A stretch of DNA of 34,383 bases from BNXB01 sp031548005 (GTDB lineage: Bacteria > Bacteroidota > Bacteroidia > Bacteroidales > Azobacteroidaceae): positions 1-34,383 of the forward strand of contig JAVBRK010000016.1 of NCBI GenBank assembly GCA_031548005.1. The letters run 5' to 3'. The notes below the pieces were generated by a model. That model was not told the DNA's origin and ran no database searches. It saw only the letters and a list, made by a program, of their open reading frames with translations. A program made the translations under genes and the position numbers. Shown piece after piece: positions 15,841 to 24,012 of this stretch (position 1 is the first letter of the stretch; each line of letters opens with the position of its first letter).

Positions 15841-16728
15841 TTAGTCGTGGTATTTCATCCGGTATTCTTTCGGGGTGATTTCCATTTCGGCCCGGAACGC
15901 TTTTGAAAAATGAAAAGGGTCGTAATATCCTAAACGAAAGGCGATTTCTTTTATTTTTAGATCGGAAAACTGGAGATAGGCGCAAGCCCGTTGTATTTTC
16001 AATTGATTATAATACTCCATGGGTGAATAGGATGTTTTTTCAGAAAACAGGCTACCGAAGTGGGAGGTTGAATAACCTGCATGCCGGGAGATATCTTCCA
16101 AGTCGATTCTGTTTTCCAGATTTTCTTTCATAAACAGGATACTTTTTTGAATAATATCGAGTTCTTTTACATTTTTTATCTCCCGGTATTGATTGATATA
16201 TTTCAGAGAGGCTAAAAAATGCATCAGACAAAAACTGACATATTCCAGATTTTCAGGATTATAGCCCATTTCCAGATTCTGATACATTTCTTCAAAAAGG
16301 AGAAACCGGTCGCCGTACCGGCTTTTATCCGACTCCTCAACATCGATCAGTTTCCCGATGATAGAAGAGAACATGAGACTGTTTTCTCCCTGAAAATGAA
16401 GCCAATAGATGCTCCACGGACTGGAATTGTCGGATCCGTAGGCATGAACTTCACGTGGTGGGAGAATAAATGCTTTGTTTTTACTTAGATTGTAGATCTG
16501 ATTTCCATATTTTATCCATCCTTTGCCCTCTTCGCAATAGATGAAGACATATTCGTTAGCTCCCTCTTTCCGTTCCCGGAAATGGTATTTCGCTTTCGGG
16601 TAATAACCGATGTGTGTAATGTATAACTGTTTTGTAATGATGTTTTTAGATTGATAGTTCCGAATATTGTACGGAGTAATAATCGCTTTTTCCCCTTTGA
16701 AGCCTTCTGCTATTTTTTCTGTGTTCAT
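15841..16728 (-). CDS. AraC family transcriptional regulator
   Basis: The 295-residue regulator has an N-terminal cupin sensor domain of the AraC_binding type (about residues 35-165). PREVHAYGSDNSSPWSIYWL at 91-110 is the characteristic effector-pocket strand region. The C-terminal domain has two helix-turn-helix units: DLEDISRHAGYSTSHFGSLF at about 209-228 and LKIKEIAFRLGYYDPFHFSK at about 257-276. Such proteins bind a small ligand, often a sugar, and activate divergent catabolic genes. Its divergent placement to the sugar porter makes that gene and the downstream DUF5107 gene the most likely targets. Control of the whole SusCD locus is possible because no HTCS, SusR or ECF-sigma regulator is present in the window. 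The effector is unknown. Confidence 0.92.
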   Translation of the reverse strand: MNTEKIAEGFKGEKAIITPYNIRNYQSKNIITKQLYITHIGYYPKAKYHFRERKEGANEYVFIYCEEGKGWIKYGNQIYNLSKNKAFILPPREVHAYGSDNSSPWSIYWLHFQGENSLMFSSIIGKLIDVEESDKSRYGDRFLLFEEMYQNLEMGYNPENLEYVSFCLMHFLASLKYINQYREIKNVKELDIIQKSILFMKENLENRIDLEDISRHAGYSTSHFGSLFSEKTSYSPMEYYNQLKIQRACAYLQFSDLKIKEIAFRLGYYDPFHFSKAFRAEMEITPKEYRMKYHD

Positions 16729-16750
16729 GGTCGATAGGTTTTATACATTT

Positions 16751-16772
16751 TTTCCGTGTTTATTTCCATGTT
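16751..16772. promoter_or_regulatory. Direct repeat, possible AraC operator
   Basis: TTTCCGTGTT (16751-16760) and TTTCCATGTT (16763-16772) differ at one base and start 12 bp apart, within the leader of the AraC gene. A related TTACATGGTT lies at about 16824-16833 between the two divergent promoters. AraC-type proteins bind direct repeats, so autoregulatory sites are possible, but the AT-rich context makes chance similarity a real alternative. Confidence 0.25.
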
Positions 16773-16807
16773 TTCTATTAACAATTAAAACCGGGCTCTG
16801 TTTTTTG

Positions 16808-16815
16808 CAAAAATA
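16808..16815 (-). promoter_or_regulatory. -7 promoter element of the AraC gene
   Basis: TATTTTTG on the minus strand matches TAnnTTTG and would give a leader of about 75 bases before the ATG at 16728. It lies 58 bp from the divergent -7 element of the sugar porter. Confidence 0.5.
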
Positions 16816-16872
16816 GTGATTTTTTACATGGTTTTCAAAGTCAAGTGCATTTTTAGATAGGGAAGCCGGAAG

Positions 16873-16880
16873 TATATTTG
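16873..16880 (+). promoter_or_regulatory. -7 promoter element of the sugar porter gene
   Basis: TATATTTG matches TAnnTTTG. The transcript would start near 16887, leaving about 25 bases before the ATG at 16912. No clear -33 TTTG is present, which is compatible with a promoter that needs an activator such as the divergent AraC protein. Confidence 0.65.
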
Positions 16881-16911
16881 CACTTTCAAAAAATACCGAA
16901 TTAATTTAATC

Positions 16912-18297
16912 ATGAAAAATGCACATCGTTCATCTTACCTGCTCCTGATCTCTTTGGTTTCTGCTATGGGTGGACTCCTTTTCGGATACGATTGGGTCGT
17001 TATCGGCGGAGCAAAGCCTTTTTACGAAGTTTTCTTCGGGATCGAAAATTCTCCTGCCATGCAGGGCTGGGTGATGGGAAGCGCTATTCTGGGTTGTTTA
17101 CTTGGGGTCACAGTTTCGGGAAGTTTGTCCGATAAATATGGCCGCAAACCTTTAATGATCGTATCTTCGCTTATTTTTATTCTGGCTGCGGTCGGAACCG
17201 GAATGGTGAATTCCATCGGCTGGTTTATTTTCTACCGGATAGTCGGCGGGGTAGGGATCGGAATCGCCTCGAATCTTTCACCCATGTATATTGCCGAAGT
17301 TTCTCCTTCCAATGTCCGGGGACGGTTTGTTTCCATCAACCAACTGACCATTGTAATCGGTATCCTTGCCGCACAGATAGTCAATTGGTTGATTGCCGAA
17401 CCGATTTTGCCGGGAGAGGATATTCTGGCATCGTGGAACGGACAAATGGGCTGGCGCTGGATGTTCTGGGCCGGAGGAATTCCTGCGGTATTTTTCTTTA
17501 TCATGATCTTCATTGTTCCCGAAAGTCCTCGTTGGTTGGCCGCCCGGAGGAAATACGAGCATGCCGGCCGGATTTTATCGCGTATCGGTGGAGAATCGTA
17601 TGCTAAGCAGGAAATCGATACCATCAGAGCTACTGCCGGAGAAATGGAAGAACGGGTGAATTACAAACTTTTGCTTCAGGGCAAAATGCCTAAAATATTA
17701 CTGATCGGGATTGTTATAGCAGTATTTCAGCAATGGTGCGGTATCAATGTAATCTTCAATTATGCACAGGAAATATTCTCTGCTGCAGGTTATGGAGTAT
17801 CCGATATTCTGTTCAATATTGTGGTGACAGGAGTTACGAACCTCGTATTTACGTTTGTAGGTATGTATACGGTAGATAAACTGGGCCGGCGGGCTTTATT
17901 GCTTTTCGGGTCTATTGGCTTAGCCTGTATTTATGCCGTTCTGGGAACTTGTTATTATTTTCAGATTACCGGAATGCTGGTATTAATCATGGTCGTTGCC
18001 GCTATCGCATGCTATGCGATGACACTGGCTCCCATCGCCTGGGTAGTGATTTCCGAGATATTTCCGACCCGGATCCGGGGAATGGCGATGGCTGTCGCTA
18101 CGTTTTCCCTCTGGACTGCCTGTTTTGTCCTGACTTATACTTTTCCCTTATTAAATAAAAGCTTAGGCTCTTACGGAACATTTTGGTTGTATGGATTGAT
18201 CTGCATACTCGGATTTGTCTTTATAAAAATGAAACTACCCGAAACAAAAGGAAAATCGTTGGAAGAAATCGAAAAACAATTAACAACAGACAATTAA
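16912..18297 (+). CDS. Sugar porter family MFS transporter
   Basis: This 461-residue, 12-helix inner-membrane transporter belongs to the sugar porter family (XylE/AraE/GLUT type), which usually moves a monosaccharide with protons. GGLLFGYDWVVIGGA opens helix 1. The helix 2-3 loop has DKYGRKP at 74-80. PESPRWL lies at 203-209 after helix 6, QQWCGIN at 273-279 in helix 7 forms part of the sugar site, and PETKGKSLEEIE lies at the C-terminus. Positions 27-30 read DWVV where many family members have DxxV, retaining the helix 1 aspartate. It is divergent from the AraC regulator and followed after 4 bp by the DUF5107 gene. The sugar is unknown: galactose, xylose or arabinose would fit the enzymes downstream. 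Confidence 0.94.
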   Translation: MKNAHRSSYLLLISLVSAMGGLLFGYDWVVIGGAKPFYEVFFGIENSPAMQGWVMGSAILGCLLGVTVSGSLSDKYGRKPLMIVSSLIFILAAVGTGMVNSIGWFIFYRIVGGVGIGIASNLSPMYIAEVSPSNVRGRFVSINQLTIVIGILAAQIVNWLIAEPILPGEDILASWNGQMGWRWMFWAGGIPAVFFFIMIFIVPESPRWLAARRKYEHAGRILSRIGGESYAKQEIDTIRATAGEMEERVNYKLLLQGKMPKILLIGIVIAVFQQWCGINVIFNYAQEIFSAAGYGVSDILFNIVVTGVTNLVFTFVGMYTVDKLGRRALLLFGSIGLACIYAVLGTCYYFQITGMLVLIMVVAAIACYAMTLAPIAWVVISEIFPTRIRGMAMAVATFSLWTACFVLTYTFPLLNKSLGSYGTFWLYGLICILGFVFIKMKLPETKGKSLEEIEKQLTTDN

Positions 18298-18301
18298 GAA
18301 T

Positions 18302-21300
18302 ATGGAAAAAATAACATCTTATTTGATTCAATCTACTGTTACGGAAAGTGGAGTCGTTCGCGCCTGGGAAGAAACAATCCTGCTTCCCACCTATCCGATC
18401 GGAGAAGAGGAAAAAAATCCTATTTTTCTGGAAAAACGGGTATATCAGGGCAGTAGCGGGTCTGTATATCCCTATCCGGTGGTCGAAAAGATATCAGATG
18501 AAAAAGTGGATAAGCCGTATAAAGCTGTTTTTTTAGAAAATGAATACCTGAAAATTATGATATTGCCGGAATTAGGCGGACGGGTACACATGGCTTATGA
18601 TAAAGTGAAGAAACGTCATTTCGTTTATTATAACCAGGTAGTGAAACCGGCTTTGGTCGGTCTGACCGGTCCGTGGATCTCGGGAGGAATCGAGTTCAAC
18701 TGGCCGCAACACCATCGTCCGAGTACCTTCCTGCCAACCGGTTGCTCGATTGAAGAAAACGCAGACGGAAGTAAAACCGTTTGGTGTAATGAGGTAGAGC
18801 GTATGTTCCGGACCAAGGGGATGCAGGGATTTACTTTGCATCCGGACAAAGCTTATTTAGAGATCAAGGTGCAAATCTATAACCGGACGCCATTTCCTCA
18901 GACTTTTCTCTGGTGGGCCAATCCGGCCGTAGTGGTACATGACGATTATCATTCGGTTTTTCCGCCGGATGTGCATGCTGTTTTTGATCATGGAAAACGC
19001 GATGTTTCCAATTTCCCGATGGCGACCGGAGTTTACTACAAACAGGATTATTCTGCCGGAGTCGATATATCCAAATACAAAAATATTCCTGTGCCGACGT
19101 CCTACATGGCTATCCAGTCCAAATTCGATTTTGTGGGCGGATATGAAGAAAATGTAGGGGGAGGCCTGTTGCACGTGGCCAATCATCATGTATCTCCCGG
19201 TAAAAAACAATGGACCTGGGGAAATGGTGATTTTGGTATTGCATGGGATCGAAACCTGACTGATGAGGATGGTCCTTACATCGAGTTGATGACCGGAGTA
19301 CATACCGACAATCAGCCGGATTTTACCTGGTTGCAGCCTTACGAGGAAAAATCCTGGGTACAGTATTTTATGCCGTATTCTGAAGTGGGTTATGTAAAAA
19401 ATGCCACCAAAGAAGCGATTGTCAATATCGATATAAAAGAGGATACTACCCATATCATTCTTTATACTACCAGTGTTTATAAAAATCTGAGAGTGGTATT
19501 GAAAAATACCGGAAGTAAGATCTTTTTAGACCAGCATATCAATACATCTCCTGCTGAACCGTATAAAGCAACGGTGAAAACGGGAAATGTACTTCCGGAG
19601 GATTTGATTTTTGAACTATACAACGAAAAAGGAGAGTCGATACTCGGTTATCAGGCCGATAAACCCGAAATCAAACAGACTCCGGATCCGGCTAAAGCGG
19701 CTAAAAATCCGAAAGAGATCGCTTCGATGGAGCAGCTTTACCTGACCGGATTGCACCTGGAACAGTACCGCCATGCCACTTATAATCCGTTGGATTATTA
19801 TCTGGAGGCCTTGTCCCGTGAACCGGGCGATATCCGCTGCAATAATGCTGTCGGTTTGTTCTACATGCGCCGGGGGCAATTCGTTAAGGCCGAACCTTAT
19901 TTCCGGAAAGCGATAGAAACATGGACGGAACGCAATCCGAACCCTTACGATGGCGAGCCTTATTATAACCTCGGCTGGTCTCTGAAAATGCAGGGCAGAT
20001 TGGATGAGGCGTACGATGCATTTTTTAAATCGGCCTGGAATGCAGCCTGGCAGGATGCAGCTTATTTAGCTTTGGCACAGATCGATGTCGTATTTTCTCG
20101 TTGGGAAGATGCACTGGACCGGGTCGAAAGGTGTTTGATCCGCAACTGGCATAATCATAAAGCCAGGCAATTAAAGGCATCCATTTTGAGAAAATCAGGA
20201 AGGAAAGAGGAGGCTTTGCGGTGGATCGAAGACTCATTGACTATCGACCGGTTCAATATAGGCTGTCGTTTTGAAAAGTATTTGTTGACGGATGATCAAT
20301 CTGTTTTGCAGGAAATGAATTCCCTGATGTATCATTCGGTACATGCTTATATCGAGTATGCATTGGACTTTGCTGCTGCCGGATTGTATGATGAAGCCGA
20401 ACAATTCCTGAACGGATATATTCCGGAAAATTCTCAATTCTCAGTTTACCCCATGGTATATTATGCTTTGGGTTATTTTGCCTCGCAAAGCGGAAAGCCG
20501 GAAAAAGCTAAAGAATATTATCAAAAAGCATCGGAAATGAGTCCGGAAAAATGCTTTCCGAACCGCATCGAAGAAGTGAACATCCTGCAGGATGCCATCA
20601 AAGTAAATCCTGCAGATGCTAAGGCGCCTTATTATCTGGGAAATTTCTGGTATGCTTTCCGCCAATATCCCGAGGCGATTGCCTGCTGGGAAAAATCGTT
20701 GAAGTTAGACGACCGCTTCCCAACTGTACTCCGTAATTTGTCTTTGGCTTATTATAATAAGTTGGACAACAAGAGAAAAGCTCAGGACTTATTGGAAAAG
20801 GCATTTGCTCTGGACCCGGCTGATTCCCGGATCCTGATGGAGTTAGATCAGTTGTACAAAAAAATGGGCCGGTCTTACAAAGAACGGTTGTCGTTTTTAG
20901 AAAAGTATCTGCCCTTAGTGGAACAACGGGACGACCTGTGCATCGAGCGGATTACGCTTTACAATCAATTGGGAGAGTATGAGAAAGCCCGCCAGTTGAT
21001 CGCTTCCCGGAAATTTCATCCCTGGGAGGGAGGAGAAGGAAAGGTTACCGGACAATATATGCTTTGTCATATTCAATTAGCGAAAAAAGCGTTGGAAGAA
21101 AGACGTTTTTCTGAAGCTCTCGGATTGTTGAACGAAACAGATCACTATCCTCATAACTTAGGAGAAGGTAAACTGATCAATGCAGAAGAGAATGATGTCA
21201 ATTATTATAAAGGGTTGGCTTACAGAGGACTCGAAGATGAAAAGAATGCTTGTCGTTTCCTGAATCAGGCGACACAAGGCTCTTCCGAACCCCAACAGGC

Positions 21301-21658
21301 CTTTTTCTACAATGATCCGCAACCCGATAAAATATTTTATCAGGGGTTGGCCTGGCGTACACTGGGAGAAGAAGATAAAGCGCGCAGCCGTTTTAACAAA
21401 CTGATTGCTCATGGAGAGAAACACCTGTTCGACGAATGTAAAATCGATTATTTTGCAGTTTCCCTGCCGGATCTGGCCATCTGGGAAGACGATTTGGATA
21501 AACGGAATCGCATCCATTGTAACTATGTTATGGGGTTGGGCCACCTGGGACTGGGAGAAAAGGACAAAGCCTGCCGGTTTTTACAGGAAGCGCTCGATCT
21601 GGATGTTAACCATCTGGGAGCGCAGGTGCATCAGAATATGATCCGGTCTTGTCAATAA
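18302..21658 (+). CDS. DUF5107 domain protein with C-terminal TPR array
   Basis: The 1118-residue protein has no signal peptide or membrane segment and is predicted cytoplasmic. Residues about 30-360 form the DUF5107 domain (PF17128), a beta-rich domain with GGRVHMAYDKVKKRHFVYYN at 92-111, WISGGIEFNWPQHHRP at 125-140, and TWLQPYEEKSWVQYFMPY at 342-359. This pattern (substrate-facing GGR strand, conserved WISGG..FNWP, late LxPxE..W strand) resembles galactose-mutarotase-like sandwiches, which I infer from motif layout, not alignment. From about residue 480 to the end runs a long TPR array, such as CNNAVGLFYMRRGQFVKAEP. It sits 4 bp after the sugar porter and so is almost certainly co-expressed. 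A role in cytoplasmic handling of an imported sugar or glycoside is likely, but no reaction is established for it here. Confidence 0.88.
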   Translation: MEKITSYLIQSTVTESGVVRAWEETILLPTYPIGEEEKNPIFLEKRVYQGSSGSVYPYPVVEKISDEKVDKPYKAVFLENEYLKIMILPELGGRVHMAYDKVKKRHFVYYNQVVKPALVGLTGPWISGGIEFNWPQHHRPSTFLPTGCSIEENADGSKTVWCNEVERMFRTKGMQGFTLHPDKAYLEIKVQIYNRTPFPQTFLWWANPAVVVHDDYHSVFPPDVHAVFDHGKRDVSNFPMATGVYYKQDYSAGVDISKYKNIPVPTSYMAIQSKFDFVGGYEENVGGGLLHVANHHVSPGKKQWTWGNGDFGIAWDRNLTDEDGPYIELMTGVHTDNQPDFTWLQPYEEKSWVQYFMPYSEVGYVKNATKEAIVNIDIKEDTTHIILYTTSVYKNLRVVLKNTGSKIFLDQHINTSPAEPYKATVKTGNVLPEDLIFELYNEKGESILGYQADKPEIKQTPDPAKAAKNPKEIASMEQLYLTGLHLEQYRHATYNPLDYYLEALSREPGDIRCNNAVGLFYMRRGQFVKAEPYFRKAIETWTERNPNPYDGEPYYNLGWSLKMQGRLDEAYDAFFKSAWNAAWQDAAYLALAQIDVVFSRWEDALDRVERCLIRNWHNHKARQLKASILRKSGRKEEALRWIEDSLTIDRFNIGCRFEKYLLTDDQSVLQEMNSLMYHSVHAYIEYALDFAAAGLYDEAEQFLNGYIPENSQFSVYPMVYYALGYFASQSGKPEKAKEYYQKASEMSPEKCFPNRIEEVNILQDAIKVNPADAKAPYYLGNFWYAFRQYPEAIACWEKSLKLDDRFPTVLRNLSLAYYNKLDNKRKAQDLLEKAFALDPADSRILMELDQLYKKMGRSYKERLSFLEKYLPLVEQRDDLCIERITLYNQLGEYEKARQLIASRKFHPWEGGEGKVTGQYMLCHIQLAKKALEERRFSEALGLLNETDHYPHNLGEGKLINAEENDVNYYKGLAYRGLEDEKNACRFLNQATQGSSEPQQAFFYNDPQPDKIFYQGLAWRTLGEEDKARSRFNKLIAHGEKHLFDECKIDYFAVSLPDLAIWEDDLDKRNRIHCNYVMGLGHLGLGEKDKACRFLQEALDLDVNHLGAQVHQNMIRSCQ

Positions 21659-21745
21659 ATGAAAGATTTGTCGCAAAATGCCGGCAATCTACATCTGTAT
21701 CATTTATTGGTGAGTTTATGGATGCCAGGATGTGGCGATGATTGA

Positions 21746-21753
21746 TATTTTTG
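21746..21753 (+). promoter_or_regulatory. Possible -7 promoter element of the alpha-galactosidase gene
   Basis: TATTTTTG matches TAnnTTTG and would start transcription near 21760, only about 18 bases before the ATG at 21778. The 119-bp spacer after the DUF5107 gene has no terminator that I can see, so this would be an internal promoter splitting the porter/DUF5107 pair from the SusCD genes. Confidence 0.45.
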
Positions 21754-21777
21754 TCTTGTAATAATTATTATAATACC

Positions 21778-23961
21778 ATGAAATTGAAAACACAGTTTGT
21801 GATTTTTTTCCTGTTATTTTCAGGAATTACATTTTCAACTTATGCGGATGAATATATCCGGGTGACTACCAATAACACTTGTCTGGTACTGAAAGTAAAT
21901 GATAAAAAACGATTGGAGCAAACTTATTTCGGAGAAAAAATTAAGAATACCGACGAAATGAGCCTGGCAGACCTGGATAAGTTCAGCGCGTATTCCACTT
22001 TTGGAACGAATCATGTTTTTGAAGCGGCTTTGCGGGCTATTCAGGCCGATGGTAATACCTCCACTGAGTTGGTATACCGTTCTTCTTCGGTGGAGAATAA
22101 GAGCAATGATTTGGTTCACACGGTCGTTTCCCTGAAAGATGAATATTACGATCTTTTTGTCGATATCCATTATAATGCCTATCAAAAAGACGATATTCTG
22201 GAGCAATGGGTGGAGATCAGGAACGGACAGAAAAAATCGGTTCGCCTGACTAATTTTGCTTCGTCCGATCTGTCTTTCAACGCCTCCCAATATTATGTAA
22301 GTAATTTTTATGGGGATTGGTCGAATGAAATGAATATGTCGGAACAGCTTCTGACCGAAGGAATTAAAATCATTGATTCCAAGCTGGGAGTCCGGACGAA
22401 CCAGTTTACGCATCCCTGTTTTATCCTTTCTTTAGATCAGCCTGCCCAGGAAGACCAGGGCGCTGTGATCGGCGGAACATTAGCTTGGCCGGGAAATTTC
22501 CAGTTTTGCTTCGAGGTGGATAACAGCAAGAAACTGCGTGTATTGTCGGGAGCCAATCCGTATGCTTCGGACTATGTCATGGAGAAAGGAGAAACTTTCA
22601 AAACGCCGGCATTATTGTATACTTACAGCGATGAAGGTACCGGAAAAATGACCCGTAATTTTCATCATTGGGCCAGAAAGTACGGTATTAAAAACGGCAA
22701 TAAAGAACGGGCGGTTTTGCTCAACAACTGGGAAGCGACCTATTTCGATTTTGATGAGGCCAAGTTGACAAAAATCATCGACGATGCTTCAAAAATGGGA
22801 TTTGAACTCTTTTTGCTCGACGACGGATGGTTTGGAACAAAATATCCACGCAATGCCGACAATGCCGGATTGGGCGATTGGGAAACAAACAAGGCCAAAC
22901 TGCCGAATGGAATTCCTTACTTAATTAATGAATGTAAGAAAAGAAATATCAAGTTCGGAATCTGGGTAGAGCCTGAGATGGTGAATCCGAAAAGCGAATT
23001 GTACGAAAAACACCCGGACTGGGTGATCGCACAACCGCACCGTGAACGGACAGAGCAACGCCAGCAGTTGATTCTGGATTTAAGCAATCCGAAAGTACAG
23101 GAGTTTGTTTTCAATACAGTCGACCGGATTCTTCAGGAAAATCCGGGGATCGATTATGTGAAATGGGATTGTAACCGCTATGTATTTAATTCAGGATCTT
23201 CCTATTTGAGTCCGGAAAAACAATCTCACCTGTTTTATGATTACAGTAAAGCCATTCTGGAGGTAATGAATAAGGTCAGTGCGAAATATCCGAATGTTAC
23301 TTTTATGGCTTGTTCCGGCGGCGGTGGACGTATCGATTACGGTACATTGAAAAACTTCGATGAATACTGGATCAGCGACAATAACGATCCTTTGCAACGG
23401 CTTTTTACCCAGTGGGGCGCTCAGTATTTCTTCCCTACCATCGGACTGGCAAGTCACGTATCGGCTTCACCCAACCACATTACCCGGAGGGAATTTTCTT
23501 TGAAAACCCGCTTCGATGTTGCGATGGCCGGAAAATTGGGAATGGATCTGCAACCTTCTCAGATGACGGAAAAAGAATACAGCTTTTCTAAAGCAGCCAT
23601 TCAGACTTATAAAGAAATCCGTCCGATCATTATTTTCGGCGATTTATACCGGTTACTTTCTCCGTATAAAACCAACCGGACTGCTTATATGTATGTGAAT
23701 GAGAATAAAGACCAGGCCATACTTTTTAATTTCCTGATCCGGAAAGAAATTTATCCGACTCCTTTGACCGTAAAACTGAAGGGATTGGATCCTGATAAGC
23801 AATATACGATGAAAGAAATCAATAAAGACCCGGATAACTGGTCCCGTTTCTCTAAGTATGAAGGAAAAACCTTCAGTGGAGACTATTTGATGAAGGTAGG
23901 GCTGAATTTTGCAATGTATGACGAATACGAAACGGTGGTTATTCAGTTGAAGGCTCAATAA
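21778..23961 (+). CDS. Secreted GH36 alpha-galactosidase
   Basis: The 727-residue enzyme hydrolyses terminal alpha-galactosyl residues with retention. The ATG at 21778 begins a signal peptide MKLKTQFVIFFLLFSGITFS ending near TYA-DE, so it is exported, probably to the periplasm. A TTG further upstream at 21742 overlaps the -7 element and would spoil the signal peptide. An N-terminal beta-sandwich (to about 310) is followed by the catalytic barrel: LLDDGWFGTKYPRNADNAGL, KFGIWVEPEMV, the nucleophile Asp464 in YVKWDCNRY, ACSGGGGRIDYG, and the acid/base Asp534 in WISDNNDPLQR. The 70-residue spacing between the two aspartates matches known bacterial GH36 enzymes. It sits 51 bp before susC. Confidence 0.95.
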   Translation: MKLKTQFVIFFLLFSGITFSTYADEYIRVTTNNTCLVLKVNDKKRLEQTYFGEKIKNTDEMSLADLDKFSAYSTFGTNHVFEAALRAIQADGNTSTELVYRSSSVENKSNDLVHTVVSLKDEYYDLFVDIHYNAYQKDDILEQWVEIRNGQKKSVRLTNFASSDLSFNASQYYVSNFYGDWSNEMNMSEQLLTEGIKIIDSKLGVRTNQFTHPCFILSLDQPAQEDQGAVIGGTLAWPGNFQFCFEVDNSKKLRVLSGANPYASDYVMEKGETFKTPALLYTYSDEGTGKMTRNFHHWARKYGIKNGNKERAVLLNNWEATYFDFDEAKLTKIIDDASKMGFELFLLDDGWFGTKYPRNADNAGLGDWETNKAKLPNGIPYLINECKKRNIKFGIWVEPEMVNPKSELYEKHPDWVIAQPHRERTEQRQQLILDLSNPKVQEFVFNTVDRILQENPGIDYVKWDCNRYVFNSGSSYLSPEKQSHLFYDYSKAILEVMNKVSAKYPNVTFMACSGGGGRIDYGTLKNFDEYWISDNNDPLQRLFTQWGAQYFFPTIGLASHVSASPNHITRREFSLKTRFDVAMAGKLGMDLQPSQMTEKEYSFSKAAIQTYKEIRPIIIFGDLYRLLSPYKTNRTAYMYVNENKDQAILFNFLIRKEIYPTPLTVKLKGLDPDKQYTMKEINKDPDNWSRFSKYEGKTFSGDYLMKVGLNFAMYDEYETVVIQLKAQ

Positions 23962-24012
23962 CGGTGAATTTAATAGATACTCTTATCACTAATAAATTTT
24001 AATGTATGTATT

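Noticed and set aside
21742..21777. TTG-initiated extension of the GH36 alpha-galactosidase
   Set aside because: It overlaps the -7 element and would add polar residues before an otherwise ideal signal peptide starting at 21778.
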